From contig JAUXIK010000025.1 in NCBI GenBank assembly GCA_030620995.1, positions 1 to 35,682 of the forward strand: a DNA stretch of 35,682 nucleotides, given 5' to 3'. The position numbers and the translations under genes are program-made. Shown piece by piece: positions 7,192 to 16,689 of this stretch; position 1 is the first letter of the stretch, and each line of letters starts with the position of its first letter. Under the pieces are notes generated by a model, which was not told the origin of the DNA, ran no database searches, and saw only the letters and a program-made list of their open reading frames with translations. The stretch comes from Candidatus Aegiribacteria sp. (GTDB lineage Bacteria > Fermentibacterota > Fermentibacteria > Fermentibacterales > JCC-6).

Positions 7192-8535
7192 ATGTATTTT
7201 CTGTCTGAAATGGACCTGCTTGACAATGTAATCAGCAATGATCTGAAGCCACCACTGGCAGATCTTCTCAGACCATCAACACTTGAGGAGGTCGTCGGAC
7301 AGGTGCATCTGCTTAATGATGGCGCTCCATTCAGGAAGGTTCTCACAGAGGGAGTACTGGGTTCTTTCATTCTGTGGGGACCTCCAGGCTCAGGTAAAAC
7401 AACTCTTGCTCTTCTGATCTCGAAATACACCGATCAGTATTTCGTTCGATTCAGCGCGGTTACAGGAGGAGTGAAACTGGTCAGGGCGATTGTCGAGGAT
7501 GCCAGAAGACTGCAGGCCAACGGAACCGGGACAATTCTATTCGTTGATGAAATACACAGGTTCAACAAAGCGCAGCAGGACGCATTTCTTCCGCATATTG
7601 AAAACGGTACTATCACTCTGGCCGGCGCGACCACTGAGAATCCGTCTTTCGAGATCAATGCCCCTCTCCTCAGCAGGTGTTCGGTATACGTTCTGAAAAG
7701 ACTTAAAGAATCCGAAATACTGTCGATACTGAATAGAGCCGTTTCACACGAATGCTTCCGGGATATGATTTCCTCGGGTATTCAGGATGGTGCGCTTGAG
7801 CGGATAGCGGAGATCGCGGATGGCGATGGCAGACGCGCGTTGAATTTGCTGGAACTTCTCGCAGGTATGTCTTCCGGAAAGCAGATAACCATTGAGAACG
7901 TGAGCAAAGCTGTCTCTTCTTCTCCTCTTTGCTATGACAAATCCGGTGAAGAGCATTACAATCTTATCAGCGCTCTGCATAAATCACTTCGATCGAGCGA
8001 TGTAGATGCCTCTCTATACTGGCTGGCAAGGATGATATCTTCCGGTGAGAATCCCCTTTACATTGCCAGGAGGATGATCCGTTTTGCTACCGAGGACGTC
8101 GGTATGGCTGATCCCTCCGCTCTCACTGTGGCGATGAGAGCCGCGGATTCATACAGATTTCTTGGATCTCCGGAGGGAGATCTGGCGCTTGCTGAGGCGG
8201 CATGCTATCTGGCGCTTGCGCCAAAATCGAACTCCGTTTACTCAGCCTGGAAAAAAGCGGTATCTGCCGCGCAGAGTGGTGGAAGCCTGCCCGTGCCTCT
8301 TCATCTGCGAAACGCTCCCACTGAGTTGATGAAGCAGCTGGATTACGGCAGAGGTTATCAGTACGCCCATTCCCAGTCGAATGGAGTGGTATCCCATAGT
8401 AATTTCCCTGATGAAATGGAGGAAATTGAGTTTTACAAACCGTCGGAATCCGGAAGAGAATCGGCTATCGCGCTTTCAATGGCTGAATGGAGAAAAATCA
8501 GGAACAGGGCAAGGATGAATGGGGGGAATTCTTGA
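7192..8535 (+). CDS. rarA: RarA/MgsA-type AAA ATPase, replication-associated recombination protein
   Basis: A clamp-loader-like AAA+ ATPase acting at stalled replication forks. In the 447-residue product the N-terminus reads PPLADLLRPSTLEEVVGQ. Walker A GPPGSGKT is at about 63-70, Walker B FVDEIHRFNK at about 117-126, and sensor 1 GATTENPSFE follows. The C-terminal half holds the RarA tetramerisation region (EDVGMADPSAL; HLRNAPT near the end). The frame opens at 7129, but that start lies inside the preceding terminator, so I take ATG 7192; ATG 7210 is equally possible because neither has a clear ribosome site. It heads the run that continues through purH. Confidence 0.93.
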   Translation: MYFLSEMDLLDNVISNDLKPPLADLLRPSTLEEVVGQVHLLNDGAPFRKVLTEGVLGSFILWGPPGSGKTTLALLISKYTDQYFVRFSAVTGGVKLVRAIVEDARRLQANGTGTILFVDEIHRFNKAQQDAFLPHIENGTITLAGATTENPSFEINAPLLSRCSVYVLKRLKESEILSILNRAVSHECFRDMISSGIQDGALERIAEIADGDGRRALNLLELLAGMSSGKQITIENVSKAVSSSPLCYDKSGEEHYNLISALHKSLRSSDVDASLYWLARMISSGENPLYIARRMIRFATEDVGMADPSALTVAMRAADSYRFLGSPEGDLALAEAACYLALAPKSNSVYSAWKKAVSAAQSGGSLPVPLHLRNAPTELMKQLDYGRGYQYAHSQSNGVVSHSNFPDEMEEIEFYKPSESGRESAIALSMAEWRKIRNRARMNGGNS

Positions 8536-9200
8536 AAACCGATTCTACCTCATCTCTTTTCCGCATGAAAATGGTCAAGCATGACATTGCGGGCGCCGGT
8601 GTTACAAGCCCGGAAATACTTGACGCTTTCATGAAAGTACCTCGAGAAAAATTCGTATTGCCCGGAACAAAAGCCTCTGTCGCGTATGGGAATTACCCGC
8701 TTCCCATCGGGTTCGGACAGACTGTGTCTCAACCTTATATTGTAGCCTTCATGCTTGAAATGCTGCAGTGTCCGCCCGGCAGCAGAATACTGGAGATAGG
8801 AACAGGATCAGGATATCAGACCGCGATTCTTGCCTGCATGGGGATGAATGTTGTAACTTTGGAGCTGATACCGGAACTCGCTTCGAGAGCAAGAAAGACA
8901 GTTCTCGAACTGTATCCTGATTCAGGAATAAGGTTTATCGCTGCTGACGGATACAACGGCTGGTTACCTGCAGCGCCTTACGATGGAATCATTGTCTCTG
9001 CTTCTCCTCCGAAAGTTCCTGAAGAACTCGAGCAGCAGCTGAGTTCATCGGGGGGCAGGCTGGTGCTGCCGGCCGGTTCCTGGTCTCAGCGACTGCTTGC
9101 GATAACCAGGTGTGGAAGTGATTTCTCCATGGAGGAATCACTCCCTGTCAGATTCGTACCTCTTGTCAGGTCAGAGCGTCGACAGAAAGGGAATTTATGA
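8532..9200 (+). CDS. pcm: Protein-L-isoaspartate O-methyltransferase
   Basis: Uses S-adenosylmethionine to methylate isoaspartyl residues in damaged proteins, starting their repair. The 222-residue product has the family segments VPREKFVLP, YGNYPLPIGFGQTVSQP (substrate loop), the SAM-binding ILEIGTGSGYQTAIL and a final region with LVLPAG. I choose the TTG at 8532: it overlaps the rarA stop (TTGA) and follows GGGGGG by five bases. An ATG at 8487 lies inside rarA and would add residues that do not fit the family. The gene is translationally coupled on both sides, since the next gene starts in its stop codon. Confidence 0.93.
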   Translation: MKTDSTSSLFRMKMVKHDIAGAGVTSPEILDAFMKVPREKFVLPGTKASVAYGNYPLPIGFGQTVSQPYIVAFMLEMLQCPPGSRILEIGTGSGYQTAILACMGMNVVTLELIPELASRARKTVLELYPDSGIRFIAADGYNGWLPAAPYDGIIVSASPPKVPEELEQQLSSSGGRLVLPAGSWSQRLLAITRCGSDFSMEESLPVRFVPLVRSERRQKGNL

Positions 9201-10228
9201 TAAATATGCCATGTGAAAAGAAGACCGGAAACGTAGCATTGATCGGCAGTGAAGCCGGAAGAATTGCGAAAAGTATCGGGAAATTGTTTCCTGTTCCCTT
9301 CAGGGTAATTGAAGATTTCAGGGAACTGCGTGATCAGAACAGCTCAACATTTATCATTATCTGTCCTTTCGATAATTCCGAATTAAATTCACTTTACTCC
9401 AGCACTTCCGATTCAGCTGTTTTCAGAGAATCTCTCTCGGCAGTCATTGCTCCATTCGCTCCGGCCGAGTCTTTGATCGAAACGGAAATCATACTGAGAG
9501 ACAGTGATTTTGCCTGTACATTACTCTCACGGATAAGTGGTTTGATTTGCGTTTCTTTTGTGAGTTCTACGTTTTCAAATTTCTTCATGTGGGAAAGGAC
9601 CGGTGCTCTTCTTCCGTTTTTCATTCATAATATGAACAACATACTTGCCAGGATAATGGGAAACATAGAACTGGCGGAATTCCACTCCGGTAACGTCTCC
9701 AAGGTAAAAGAAAAACTTGCCATTGCTCTTGAAGGCGCCGAAGATCTGAGAAATTTTCTTGAAAAATTATCCACTCATTCTTCCTGCTATGGTAATTACG
9801 ATGATCTGTGGACTCCCGGAAATGAGAAGGCTGTACTCGAAATGGGGCATATGTCCAGTGGAACATCTGTTGAGTTTACCTGCGCGAAGAGCGATGATAT
9901 TCCGGACAGACTTCCGGTAAGGAGATGGATACTGAATTCACTTATAGGAATCCTGTCCGCTGCAGCTACGATCTCTGTGAACGGCTGCGGTGCGGTACAT
10001 ATGGAAGTATCACGAATAAGGGAAACCGTCATTTTCACTATAAAATGGAACAGATCATCCAGGGATAATCTCTCAGAGTGGAAAATGCTTTCAACGGCTG
10101 ATCTTATTGCGACAGCTGCCGTGCTGGCATCCCATTCCGGCGTCATCTTCAGGCTTGATGAGTGGAGCGTTACCCGTGGAGATGTTTATATTGCCGTTCC
10201 TTTTAATAACGGGAATCGGTCTCTCTGA
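9197..10228 (+). CDS. Degenerate histidine-kinase-like protein with intact H-box
   Basis: The 343-residue protein begins with about 130 residues that look like a small alpha/beta domain (VALIGSEAGRIAKSIGKLF, TFIIICPFDN). A dimerisation/phosphoacceptor helix follows with the H-box FIHNMNNILARIMGNIELAE at 142-161, where H144 would be the phosphorylation site. The last 150 residues have the length of a kinase ATP-binding domain, but I cannot find the N, G1 or G2 boxes. It may be a phosphotransferase such as ChpT or a scaffold rather than an active kinase. The ATG overlaps the pcm stop (ATGA). No response regulator is adjacent. Its role is unknown. Confidence 0.68.
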   Translation: MINMPCEKKTGNVALIGSEAGRIAKSIGKLFPVPFRVIEDFRELRDQNSSTFIIICPFDNSELNSLYSSTSDSAVFRESLSAVIAPFAPAESLIETEIILRDSDFACTLLSRISGLICVSFVSSTFSNFFMWERTGALLPFFIHNMNNILARIMGNIELAEFHSGNVSKVKEKLAIALEGAEDLRNFLEKLSTHSSCYGNYDDLWTPGNEKAVLEMGHMSSGTSVEFTCAKSDDIPDRLPVRRWILNSLIGILSAAATISVNGCGAVHMEVSRIRETVIFTIKWNRSSRDNLSEWKMLSTADLIATAAVLASHSGVIFRLDEWSVTRGDVYIAVPFNNGNRSL

Positions 10229-10229
10229 T

Positions 10230-12308
10230 ATGAATACACAGGATTCAGCAGATTTGAACAAAACATGTAATTCATCAACTTCAGACGCGGTTCTCGCCCT
10301 GTTTCAAAATGAGCCGGCGTTACGGCTGACATTCGGACAGATAGCTTCCAGACTGGACGGGAAGCATCCCGATCTGTCCAGAGCTGTGGAATCCCTTGTC
10401 GAAAGCGGATTACTCCACAGTGCGGGTGGAAAAAAATATGCGCTTCCGGAGGAACTCGGAATCTTTCGCGGGACCATCAGAATACGCCCGAGCGGGAACG
10501 GATTTTTTTTAACCGGAGACGAAAAAATTGAGATTGATTCCAGGAACATTTCCGGCGCGTTGAATGGCGATATGGTCATGGTACGCAGATTTGAATCTCG
10601 TACTCATGGAAATGTGTGCAGTGGAAAAGTCGAATCCATTCTTGAGCGTTCCAGAAAAGGTCTGAGCGGTGTTGTAAGGAAAGCCGGCAGAGGCTGGATT
10701 ATTGATCCGGTTGATCCATCACTTCCAAGAAGAATACCTTTGAAAACAGAATCCGGATCAGATATATCCGAGGGAAGGATAGCATTTGCCCTTCTGGATT
10801 ATTCAGGCAGGAAACTCAGGGCGTTTGCAGCAGCTGATATCGGGAGTTCGGATTCCCCCACAGCGCTGATTGATTCTGTTGTGCTTGATCATGCTTTACC
10901 AGAGGAATTTGCAGATAATGTACTTAATGAGGCTGCCGGACTGGCATCCGAGCCATGGTCCGTTGATGGAAGGATTGACTTCCGGGACCTGTATACGATT
11001 ACGATTGACCCTGTAGATGCCCGTGATTTTGATGATGCTGTTTCTATCCGCATCGTGGATGGCCTTCGCGAACTTCATGTTCATATCGCTGATGTTGCGC
11101 TGTACGTTACAGGGAAAAGCGCACTTGATACTGAAGCCAGATTGAGGGGAACCAGTGTATATCTTCCGGACAGAGTAATCCCCATGTTGCCTGAAACCCT
11201 CTCAAACGGTGCATGCAGTCTAAGACCGCTCGAAGACAGACCGACGAGAACGGTTATTATGAAATTCGATGAAAAAGGCGAGCGTGTGGACTTCAGCATA
11301 GTACCGTCTGTTATAAGATCCGACAGACGAATGACATATGAAGAAGCGTATGAGTATATGAATGGCAAAGGTTCCGATCCTGAGCTGGAAGATCTCTTCG
11401 GTATTCTGGGCGGTCTTTCAGACGATCTCGACAGAGTGAGGGATGCAAGAGGAACCCTGGATCTCGGAAGCAGCGAGTACAGAGTTGAATTTGGAAGCGA
11501 CGGGTGGCCTTCAGGTTTCAGGCATATTGTATCTGATGAAGCTCACAGGCTGATCGAAAATTTCATGATTGAAGCGAACAGGGCGGTAGCCGATCATTGC
11601 ATGTGGTCGAATCTTTCCGTGCTGTTCAGAGTACATGATGAGCCAGTTGAGAAGTCCGAGGAGCGACTTGCGGAACAGCTTAATCTGCTGGGAGTGAAGC
11701 TTCCCGGCGGGAGAATTCACAATACAGCAGTTCTTCGGAGGATTCTTGACGGTCTTCAGGATTCGCCTCTTCGAGACCTTGCTGTTGAGTATATTCTTCG
11801 ATCTCTTCAGAAGGCTGTTTATTCACCTTTGAACACAGGGCATTTCGGGCTTGCTCTGAGAAGCTATATGCACTTCACAAGTCCCATAAGACGTTATCCT
11901 GATCTTCTTGTGCATCAGGTCCTTGCAATGCAGGAGGGTGGAATTATCCCTGCTGTCGACGGAGATATCGCTGAACTTGCGTCTGAAGCAAGTAATTGTG
12001 AGCTGAATGCTGAAAGAGCTGAACGGGAAGCTGATGAACTTATGGGGCTTCTTTATCTTTCACGGAGAACGGGCGATGTGTATGACGGCGTGGTTACCGG
12101 CGTAAAACGGTTCGGTATATTCGTCAGACTTGCAGGTGTTCCCGCCGAGGGTCTTGCCCCTGCGAGCGAGATCAGAAGGGCTGGTATTCCATTCAATGAG
12201 CTGAGTGGACCTTTTCGTGAAGGTTCGAATGTGAAAGTGGAAGTGATATCTGTTGAACCTCTTGAGCGCAAATTGACACTCAGACCTGTGAAAAACGGAG
12301 AGAAATGA
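10230..12308 (+). CDS. rnr: Ribonuclease R family 3'-5' exoribonuclease
   Basis: Degrades structured RNA from the 3' end. The 692-residue product has an N-terminal winged helix (about 20-75), cold-shock-type RNA-binding domains (about 78-205), and the RNB catalytic domain with DPVDARDFDD at 260-269 carrying the metal-binding aspartates. The RNB signature FTSPIRRYPDLLVHQ comes later, and a C-terminal S1 domain (GDVYDGVVTGVKRFGIFVRL) ends the protein. The basic tail of Escherichia coli RNase R is missing. I use ATG 10230, one base after the previous stop; the frame is open further upstream only inside that gene. The next gene starts in this stop (ATGA). Confidence 0.94.
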   Translation: MNTQDSADLNKTCNSSTSDAVLALFQNEPALRLTFGQIASRLDGKHPDLSRAVESLVESGLLHSAGGKKYALPEELGIFRGTIRIRPSGNGFFLTGDEKIEIDSRNISGALNGDMVMVRRFESRTHGNVCSGKVESILERSRKGLSGVVRKAGRGWIIDPVDPSLPRRIPLKTESGSDISEGRIAFALLDYSGRKLRAFAAADIGSSDSPTALIDSVVLDHALPEEFADNVLNEAAGLASEPWSVDGRIDFRDLYTITIDPVDARDFDDAVSIRIVDGLRELHVHIADVALYVTGKSALDTEARLRGTSVYLPDRVIPMLPETLSNGACSLRPLEDRPTRTVIMKFDEKGERVDFSIVPSVIRSDRRMTYEEAYEYMNGKGSDPELEDLFGILGGLSDDLDRVRDARGTLDLGSSEYRVEFGSDGWPSGFRHIVSDEAHRLIENFMIEANRAVADHCMWSNLSVLFRVHDEPVEKSEERLAEQLNLLGVKLPGGRIHNTAVLRRILDGLQDSPLRDLAVEYILRSLQKAVYSPLNTGHFGLALRSYMHFTSPIRRYPDLLVHQVLAMQEGGIIPAVDGDIAELASEASNCELNAERAEREADELMGLLYLSRRTGDVYDGVVTGVKRFGIFVRLAGVPAEGLAPASEIRRAGIPFNELSGPFREGSNVKVEVISVEPLERKLTLRPVKNGEK

Positions 12309-13054
12309 AAGCAAATGTTAATTTCGCGGGATTGTCCGAAGCGATTCAGAAATGGATTTCCAGAACTGTCTTCAACGCTTCAGCGGGCGGAGTGGTGGTA
12401 GGTCTCAGTGGAGGAATTGATTCCGCGGTAGCCGCTGCTCTTGCTTCTCGAGCGCTTGGGGCGGAGAATGTGCTCGGGCTGATAATGCCATGCAGAAGCT
12501 CACAGGAAGACACGGATGACGGTATTCGAATAGCTGATCATCTTAAGGTCGACCACCGCACGGTGGATTTGTCTCCTGTTCTGGATTCATTCATAAAGGC
12601 TGGAGGGCTAGAGGAAACTTCGGTTATGAATACAGCTAATATCAAATCCCGCCTGAGAATGGCAATGCTCTACGCGAATTCTACTGATCGACTCGTCCTT
12701 GGAACAGGCAATTATTCTGAGATACAGGTAGGATACTGGACCAAGTGGGGGGACGGGGCAGCTGATCTTCTACCTTTAGGCAGGTTATATAAAGAGGAAA
12801 TAAGGAAACTTGCTGAATTGCTTGAACTTCCGGGGTGGATTATCAGCAGGGTTCCATCTGCCGGATTATGGCCCGGTCAGAGCGACGAAGGTGAAATGGG
12901 AGTATCATACTCCGATATTCAAGCATATTTTGAAGGTACAGGTGTGTCTGAAGCAGCAGCAGAAAGAATACAACTCCTGTCTGGTTCAAGTGAGCACAAG
13001 AGGAATCCGATATCATGTTTTGAAGCAAGAAAATGGATGGAGAGTAATGACTGA
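12305..13054 (+). CDS. nadE: NAD synthetase, ammonia-dependent type
   Basis: Last step of NAD synthesis: nicotinic acid adenine dinucleotide is amidated with ATP use. The 249-residue product has the PP-loop SGGIDSA at 35-41, GLIMPC near 57, NIKSRLRM, and the NaAD-binding GTGNYSEIQVGYWTKWGDG with ADLLPLGRLYK. There is no glutamine amidotransferase (nitrilase) domain, so ammonia is the expected donor. The family usually has GTGNRSE; here Tyr replaces Arg. The ATG overlaps the rnr stop by four bases and the 3' end overlaps purH by eight bases, so it is in the same operon. Confidence 0.94.
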   Translation: MKANVNFAGLSEAIQKWISRTVFNASAGGVVVGLSGGIDSAVAAALASRALGAENVLGLIMPCRSSQEDTDDGIRIADHLKVDHRTVDLSPVLDSFIKAGGLEETSVMNTANIKSRLRMAMLYANSTDRLVLGTGNYSEIQVGYWTKWGDGAADLLPLGRLYKEEIRKLAELLELPGWIISRVPSAGLWPGQSDEGEMGVSYSDIQAYFEGTGVSEAAAERIQLLSGSSEHKRNPISCFEARKWMESND

Positions 13055-14534
13055 CAGAAAAAAAACTGCGCTGATAAGTGTCTGGAATAAGAAAGGCCTG
13101 GAGAAATTCGCTTCAGGACTATCCATGCTGGGCTGGAGAATATACGCTTCCGGAGGCACAGCGGACGCGCTGAGAAAATCAGGGATAGAAGTTACGCCTA
13201 CAGAGGAAATTACAGGAATTGATTCGCTTCTGGGCGGCAGAGTCAAAACTCTTCATCCCGAACTTCATGCTTCGATACTGGCAGCCGGAAATGACCGTCT
13301 CCTCAGAGAAAAGGAAGGGAAACCTCTGTTCGATCTTGTCGCGGTTGACTTCTACCCTTTCAGTATGACAACCGGGATGGAACCCGTTGATCCTGAACTT
13401 GTGGAATTCATAGATATAGGCGGCCCAACAATGATTCGTGCTGCCGCCAAGAACTGGCGTCATGTTATCGCAGCTGCAGGAGCAGATGTGTTTCAGGAGG
13501 TTCTTGAAGCCGTATCAAACGGCCGGGATGATGAGGATTTCAGAAGAGTCATGGCCGTCCGGACGTTCGACATCACATCCCGCTATGATCTTGAGATAGC
13601 TGTAAGTCTTGAACGGGGTATTGTGCCTGCTCTGCGTTACGGTGAGAACCCGCATCAGTATGCATCAGTGCATTTTACTTGGCCACTGGAAGGGTTCGGC
13701 AGAGCTGAGATACTCGGTGGTAAAGCTCTGAGTTACAATAATTATCTTGATGCGACAGCTGCATGGGATCTCGCTTCTGAAATGCCGGGAAATACACATT
13801 CCGCGGTATTAATGAAGCATGGGAACCCCTGCGGCGCAGGAACCGGACAGACTCCTCTCGAAGCCTTCATTCATGCATTCAGGGCTGATACTATCTCGCC
13901 ATATGGCGGTATACTCGCGGTTAACAGTAATGTTGATATGGAGCTGGTTGCAAAACTCAAAGGTATCTTTCTGGAGATAGTTCTGGCGCCATCATTTGAT
14001 GATGATGCACTGGAGAGACTTCAGAAAAGGAAGAAACTTCGAATACTGAGAATGCCTGAGGGACGCGATCAGGGAAGACAGATCAGAAGCATCTGGGGTG
14101 GTATGCTCATACAGGAAGCTGATTCTGTCAGCGGTCTGGAGAATGTGAACGTTGTTTCCGAAAGAATGCCTTCAGAAGAGGAACTGCAGGCAATGAACAT
14201 TCTATGGATAATATGCAGATCAGTTAAGAGCAATGCGATAGTCATAGGTGACAGCGTGGGAACTCTGGGTGTTGGCGCCGGACAGATGAGCAGGATAGAA
14301 AGCCTTGATCTTGCCATTCGAAGAGCCGAGCGTGAAGGGCATTCCCTGGATGGAGCGGTGCTGGCTTCGGATGGATTGTTTCCCTTCAGAGATGCTATTG
14401 ACCGAGCGGGAGAAGCCGGAATAAGCGCAATAGTTCAGCCAGGCGGTTCAATCCGCGATCAGGAAGTCATTGATTCGGTGAACGAGCATGGCATGACCAT
14501 GGTATTCACAGGAACAAGGCATTTCAAACACTGA
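13047..14534 (+). CDS. purH: Bifunctional AICAR formyltransferase / IMP cyclohydrolase
   Basis: Carries out the last two steps of purine synthesis, AICAR to FAICAR to IMP. The 495-residue product has the MGS-like cyclohydrolase domain in front (YASGGTADAL; LLGGRVKTLHP at 61-71; IGGPTMIRAAAKN) and the formyltransferase domain behind, with the catalytic KHGNPCGAG at 257-265, SNAIVIGDS, GVGAGQMSR and the end TRHFKH. An odd detail is WNKKG near residue 13, where most members have DKTG. ATG 13047 has GGAG four bases upstream and matches the family start; the open frame extends far upstream inside nadE. It closes the rarA-to-purH run. Confidence 0.96.
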   Translation: MTDRKKTALISVWNKKGLEKFASGLSMLGWRIYASGGTADALRKSGIEVTPTEEITGIDSLLGGRVKTLHPELHASILAAGNDRLLREKEGKPLFDLVAVDFYPFSMTTGMEPVDPELVEFIDIGGPTMIRAAAKNWRHVIAAAGADVFQEVLEAVSNGRDDEDFRRVMAVRTFDITSRYDLEIAVSLERGIVPALRYGENPHQYASVHFTWPLEGFGRAEILGGKALSYNNYLDATAAWDLASEMPGNTHSAVLMKHGNPCGAGTGQTPLEAFIHAFRADTISPYGGILAVNSNVDMELVAKLKGIFLEIVLAPSFDDDALERLQKRKKLRILRMPEGRDQGRQIRSIWGGMLIQEADSVSGLENVNVVSERMPSEEELQAMNILWIICRSVKSNAIVIGDSVGTLGVGAGQMSRIESLDLAIRRAEREGHSLDGAVLASDGLFPFRDAIDRAGEAGISAIVQPGGSIRDQEVIDSVNEHGMTMVFTGTRHFKH

Positions 14535-14544
14535 CGGGAATTGC

Positions 14545-16689
14545 ATGAGAATCTTCCTGCTGATCACATTACTGATCGTTGTCTGCTCTGTGTCCGGATA
14601 TTCACTCGAAATGGTTGATTCCCTTGCTCTGACAGGAAGGAACAGTCTTGCGGTTTCCGCATTGCTTGAACTCCTGAGGGGAAGCAATATTGATAGAGAT
14701 CCGCTGCTGTTCAGATTGACCGGGATTTATCACGCCACAGGACGGGAGGATGAATGCATTCTGCTTCTGGACAGTATTGAACGTGCCCGGAATATTGATC
14801 TGTCCGGATGGAAAATATCCCTTCTCGATCTCTCTCTAAGACAGGAAGAAGCGTTACTGCTTGTTCCGGAAGACGACATTCTTCTGCGATTCTGGCTGAC
14901 CAGGAATTTGGAAGACAGGCCTGTTTCCGGCACACTTCCAGCACCGGAGAATATAGCTGAAAGGGCAATCCGCTCAATGATCTGCCCTGATGGTCAGATG
15001 AACAAAGGGCAGATTGATCAGACCGTTGATGATTCGCGCCTGCTTCCTTTTCTGGGGGATGAGGTATGTGATGAACTCGAGATTACACTTGAAACAGCAG
15101 GTTCCTGGTGGGATGAAGTCGCATTCGACCTTGCCGCCATTTATGAGAATGACAGGTTCGAACTCCTCCAGGTAAAAAGGGAAAGATTTCTCTTCTCCGG
15201 TACGATTGAGATGTGGGAGGAGAGACTTGACCGTGGCGGAGAAATATCCGCTATCGCAGCCATGATGCTGATCGGTCTGGATAAGGAAGCCTGGTCAACA
15301 TCCTGGAGAATAATCGATGTTCTCGTGGAGGAGGGTTATATCAGTAACGCTGAAAGCCTTGCTGTCGTTTCGAATGATTCGTTATTCTTCGCGGGAGTGA
15401 CCATGTCCATACTCAGAGAAACCTCCCGTTTCACCGATCTGCTGACCTTCTGCGATTCTATTGCTGACTATTCCCCCGATTCACTTCGTGCAAGAGCGGT
15501 CCTTTACCGGGCACGAGCGCTGAGGGCATTGAAAAGGCCGGCAAGAGAATACTACAGCATCTATCACGAGTTCGCTGAGGGACACCCATGGCATCCAACG
15601 GCTTCTGAAGCGGCTTATCTGGCAGCGAAATATTACGATTCTGAGAGAAACTGGCCCGCTGCCGCGGATGCGTATATGACGTCACTTTCAGCCGGGAATT
15701 ACGGTGGCGCTCTTGCTTACTGGCGCGGCGGATTCTGTCATTACATGTGCGGCAGGGGGAATATCGGGGATTCAATCTGGGTTGAAGGTATCCGCGCGTA
15801 TCCATTCTCCGCGTGGTGCGACGAAATGCTTTTCTGGAGAGCCAGATATGCGAACAGAACAGGTAATACAGCGTTGGAGAATGCTCTGCTGCTTGAAACA
15901 GCGCAGAAACACGCCTGGGAGTTCTATGGCCTGCTGGCTGCCGAGAGAACAGGCAGCAGCGCAGAGAAGATCGAGTATCCACTCCTGGATCTGTCGAACG
16001 ATCCGGTTACATCACTTGCCGTAGAGATGATGAAGGATGGATACGGGGCAATGGCCTCATCGATGCTGTACGCAACCGATGCATGTGATCCGGGACTAAG
16101 AGCCGCTGCTCTTTCTCTTATGGGAGAACATCGCGAATGCCTGGCGCTTCTTCGAAGATACGACCGGGAGCTTCGGAGTGCCGGTGTCGGCATGCTGCCT
16201 GATACTCTGCTGTGCTTCTACTTCCCGGCTCCTTACATGGAACTCACTGAGAGTACTGTATCCGGAATGAATATCGATGCCTTCATTATAACCGGACTAA
16301 TGCGTCAGGAAAGTTATTTCAACAGATTGGCCAGATCCTGGGTCGGAGCAAAAGGTTTGATACAGTTGATGCCCGGAACAGCGGGTGATATCGCCAGATG
16401 GTACGGTCTTCCCACCCTGTCCGGGAATGATTTCTATATACCGGAAAACTCCATACTGTACGGTTCTCTTTATCTGGCGAGACAGAATTCAGCCTTCAAC
16501 GGATCACCAGTTCTTGCCCTGGCCGCCTACAACGCGGGACCGGGGAATGCCGCGAAATGGATGGAAGCATTTCCCCTTGATTTATCCGATCCCGAACTGT
16601 TTATCGAACAGATACCTTTTACTGAAACAAGAGGGTACGTGAAACATGTGCTTGCAAACGCATGGCTGTACTCGGAGATACTGAATTGA
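14545..16689 (+). CDS. Exported lytic transglycosylase, TPR-like region plus SLT domain
   Basis: Expected to cleave peptidoglycan between N-acetylmuramic acid and N-acetylglucosamine in the periplasm. The 714-residue product has a signal peptide (1-18, ending VSG), a long helical TPR/superhelical region as in Slt70, and an SLT domain over about 577-714. In this domain MRQESYF provides catalytic Glu589, followed by GLIQLMPGTA and ALAAYNAGPGN. The ATG is ten bases after purH with GGGAA upstream. The next gene is a full-length paralogue that overlaps its stop codon, which points to tandem duplication. Confidence 0.88.
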   Translation: MRIFLLITLLIVVCSVSGYSLEMVDSLALTGRNSLAVSALLELLRGSNIDRDPLLFRLTGIYHATGREDECILLLDSIERARNIDLSGWKISLLDLSLRQEEALLLVPEDDILLRFWLTRNLEDRPVSGTLPAPENIAERAIRSMICPDGQMNKGQIDQTVDDSRLLPFLGDEVCDELEITLETAGSWWDEVAFDLAAIYENDRFELLQVKRERFLFSGTIEMWEERLDRGGEISAIAAMMLIGLDKEAWSTSWRIIDVLVEEGYISNAESLAVVSNDSLFFAGVTMSILRETSRFTDLLTFCDSIADYSPDSLRARAVLYRARALRALKRPAREYYSIYHEFAEGHPWHPTASEAAYLAAKYYDSERNWPAAADAYMTSLSAGNYGGALAYWRGGFCHYMCGRGNIGDSIWVEGIRAYPFSAWCDEMLFWRARYANRTGNTALENALLLETAQKHAWEFYGLLAAERTGSSAEKIEYPLLDLSNDPVTSLAVEMMKDGYGAMASSMLYATDACDPGLRAAALSLMGEHRECLALLRRYDRELRSAGVGMLPDTLLCFYFPAPYMELTESTVSGMNIDAFIITGLMRQESYFNRLARSWVGAKGLIQLMPGTAGDIARWYGLPTLSGNDFYIPENSILYGSLYLARQNSAFNGSPVLALAAYNAGPGNAAKWMEAFPLDLSDPELFIEQIPFTETRGYVKHVLANAWLYSEILN

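Noticed and set aside
10107..10229. Upstream extension of the RNase R frame
   Set aside because: It lies within the histidine-kinase-like gene; ATG 10230 directly after that stop gives a normal N-terminus.
12810..13046. Upstream extension of the purH frame
   Set aside because: It lies inside nadE and adds residues foreign to the PurH family; ATG 13047 gives the standard N-terminus.
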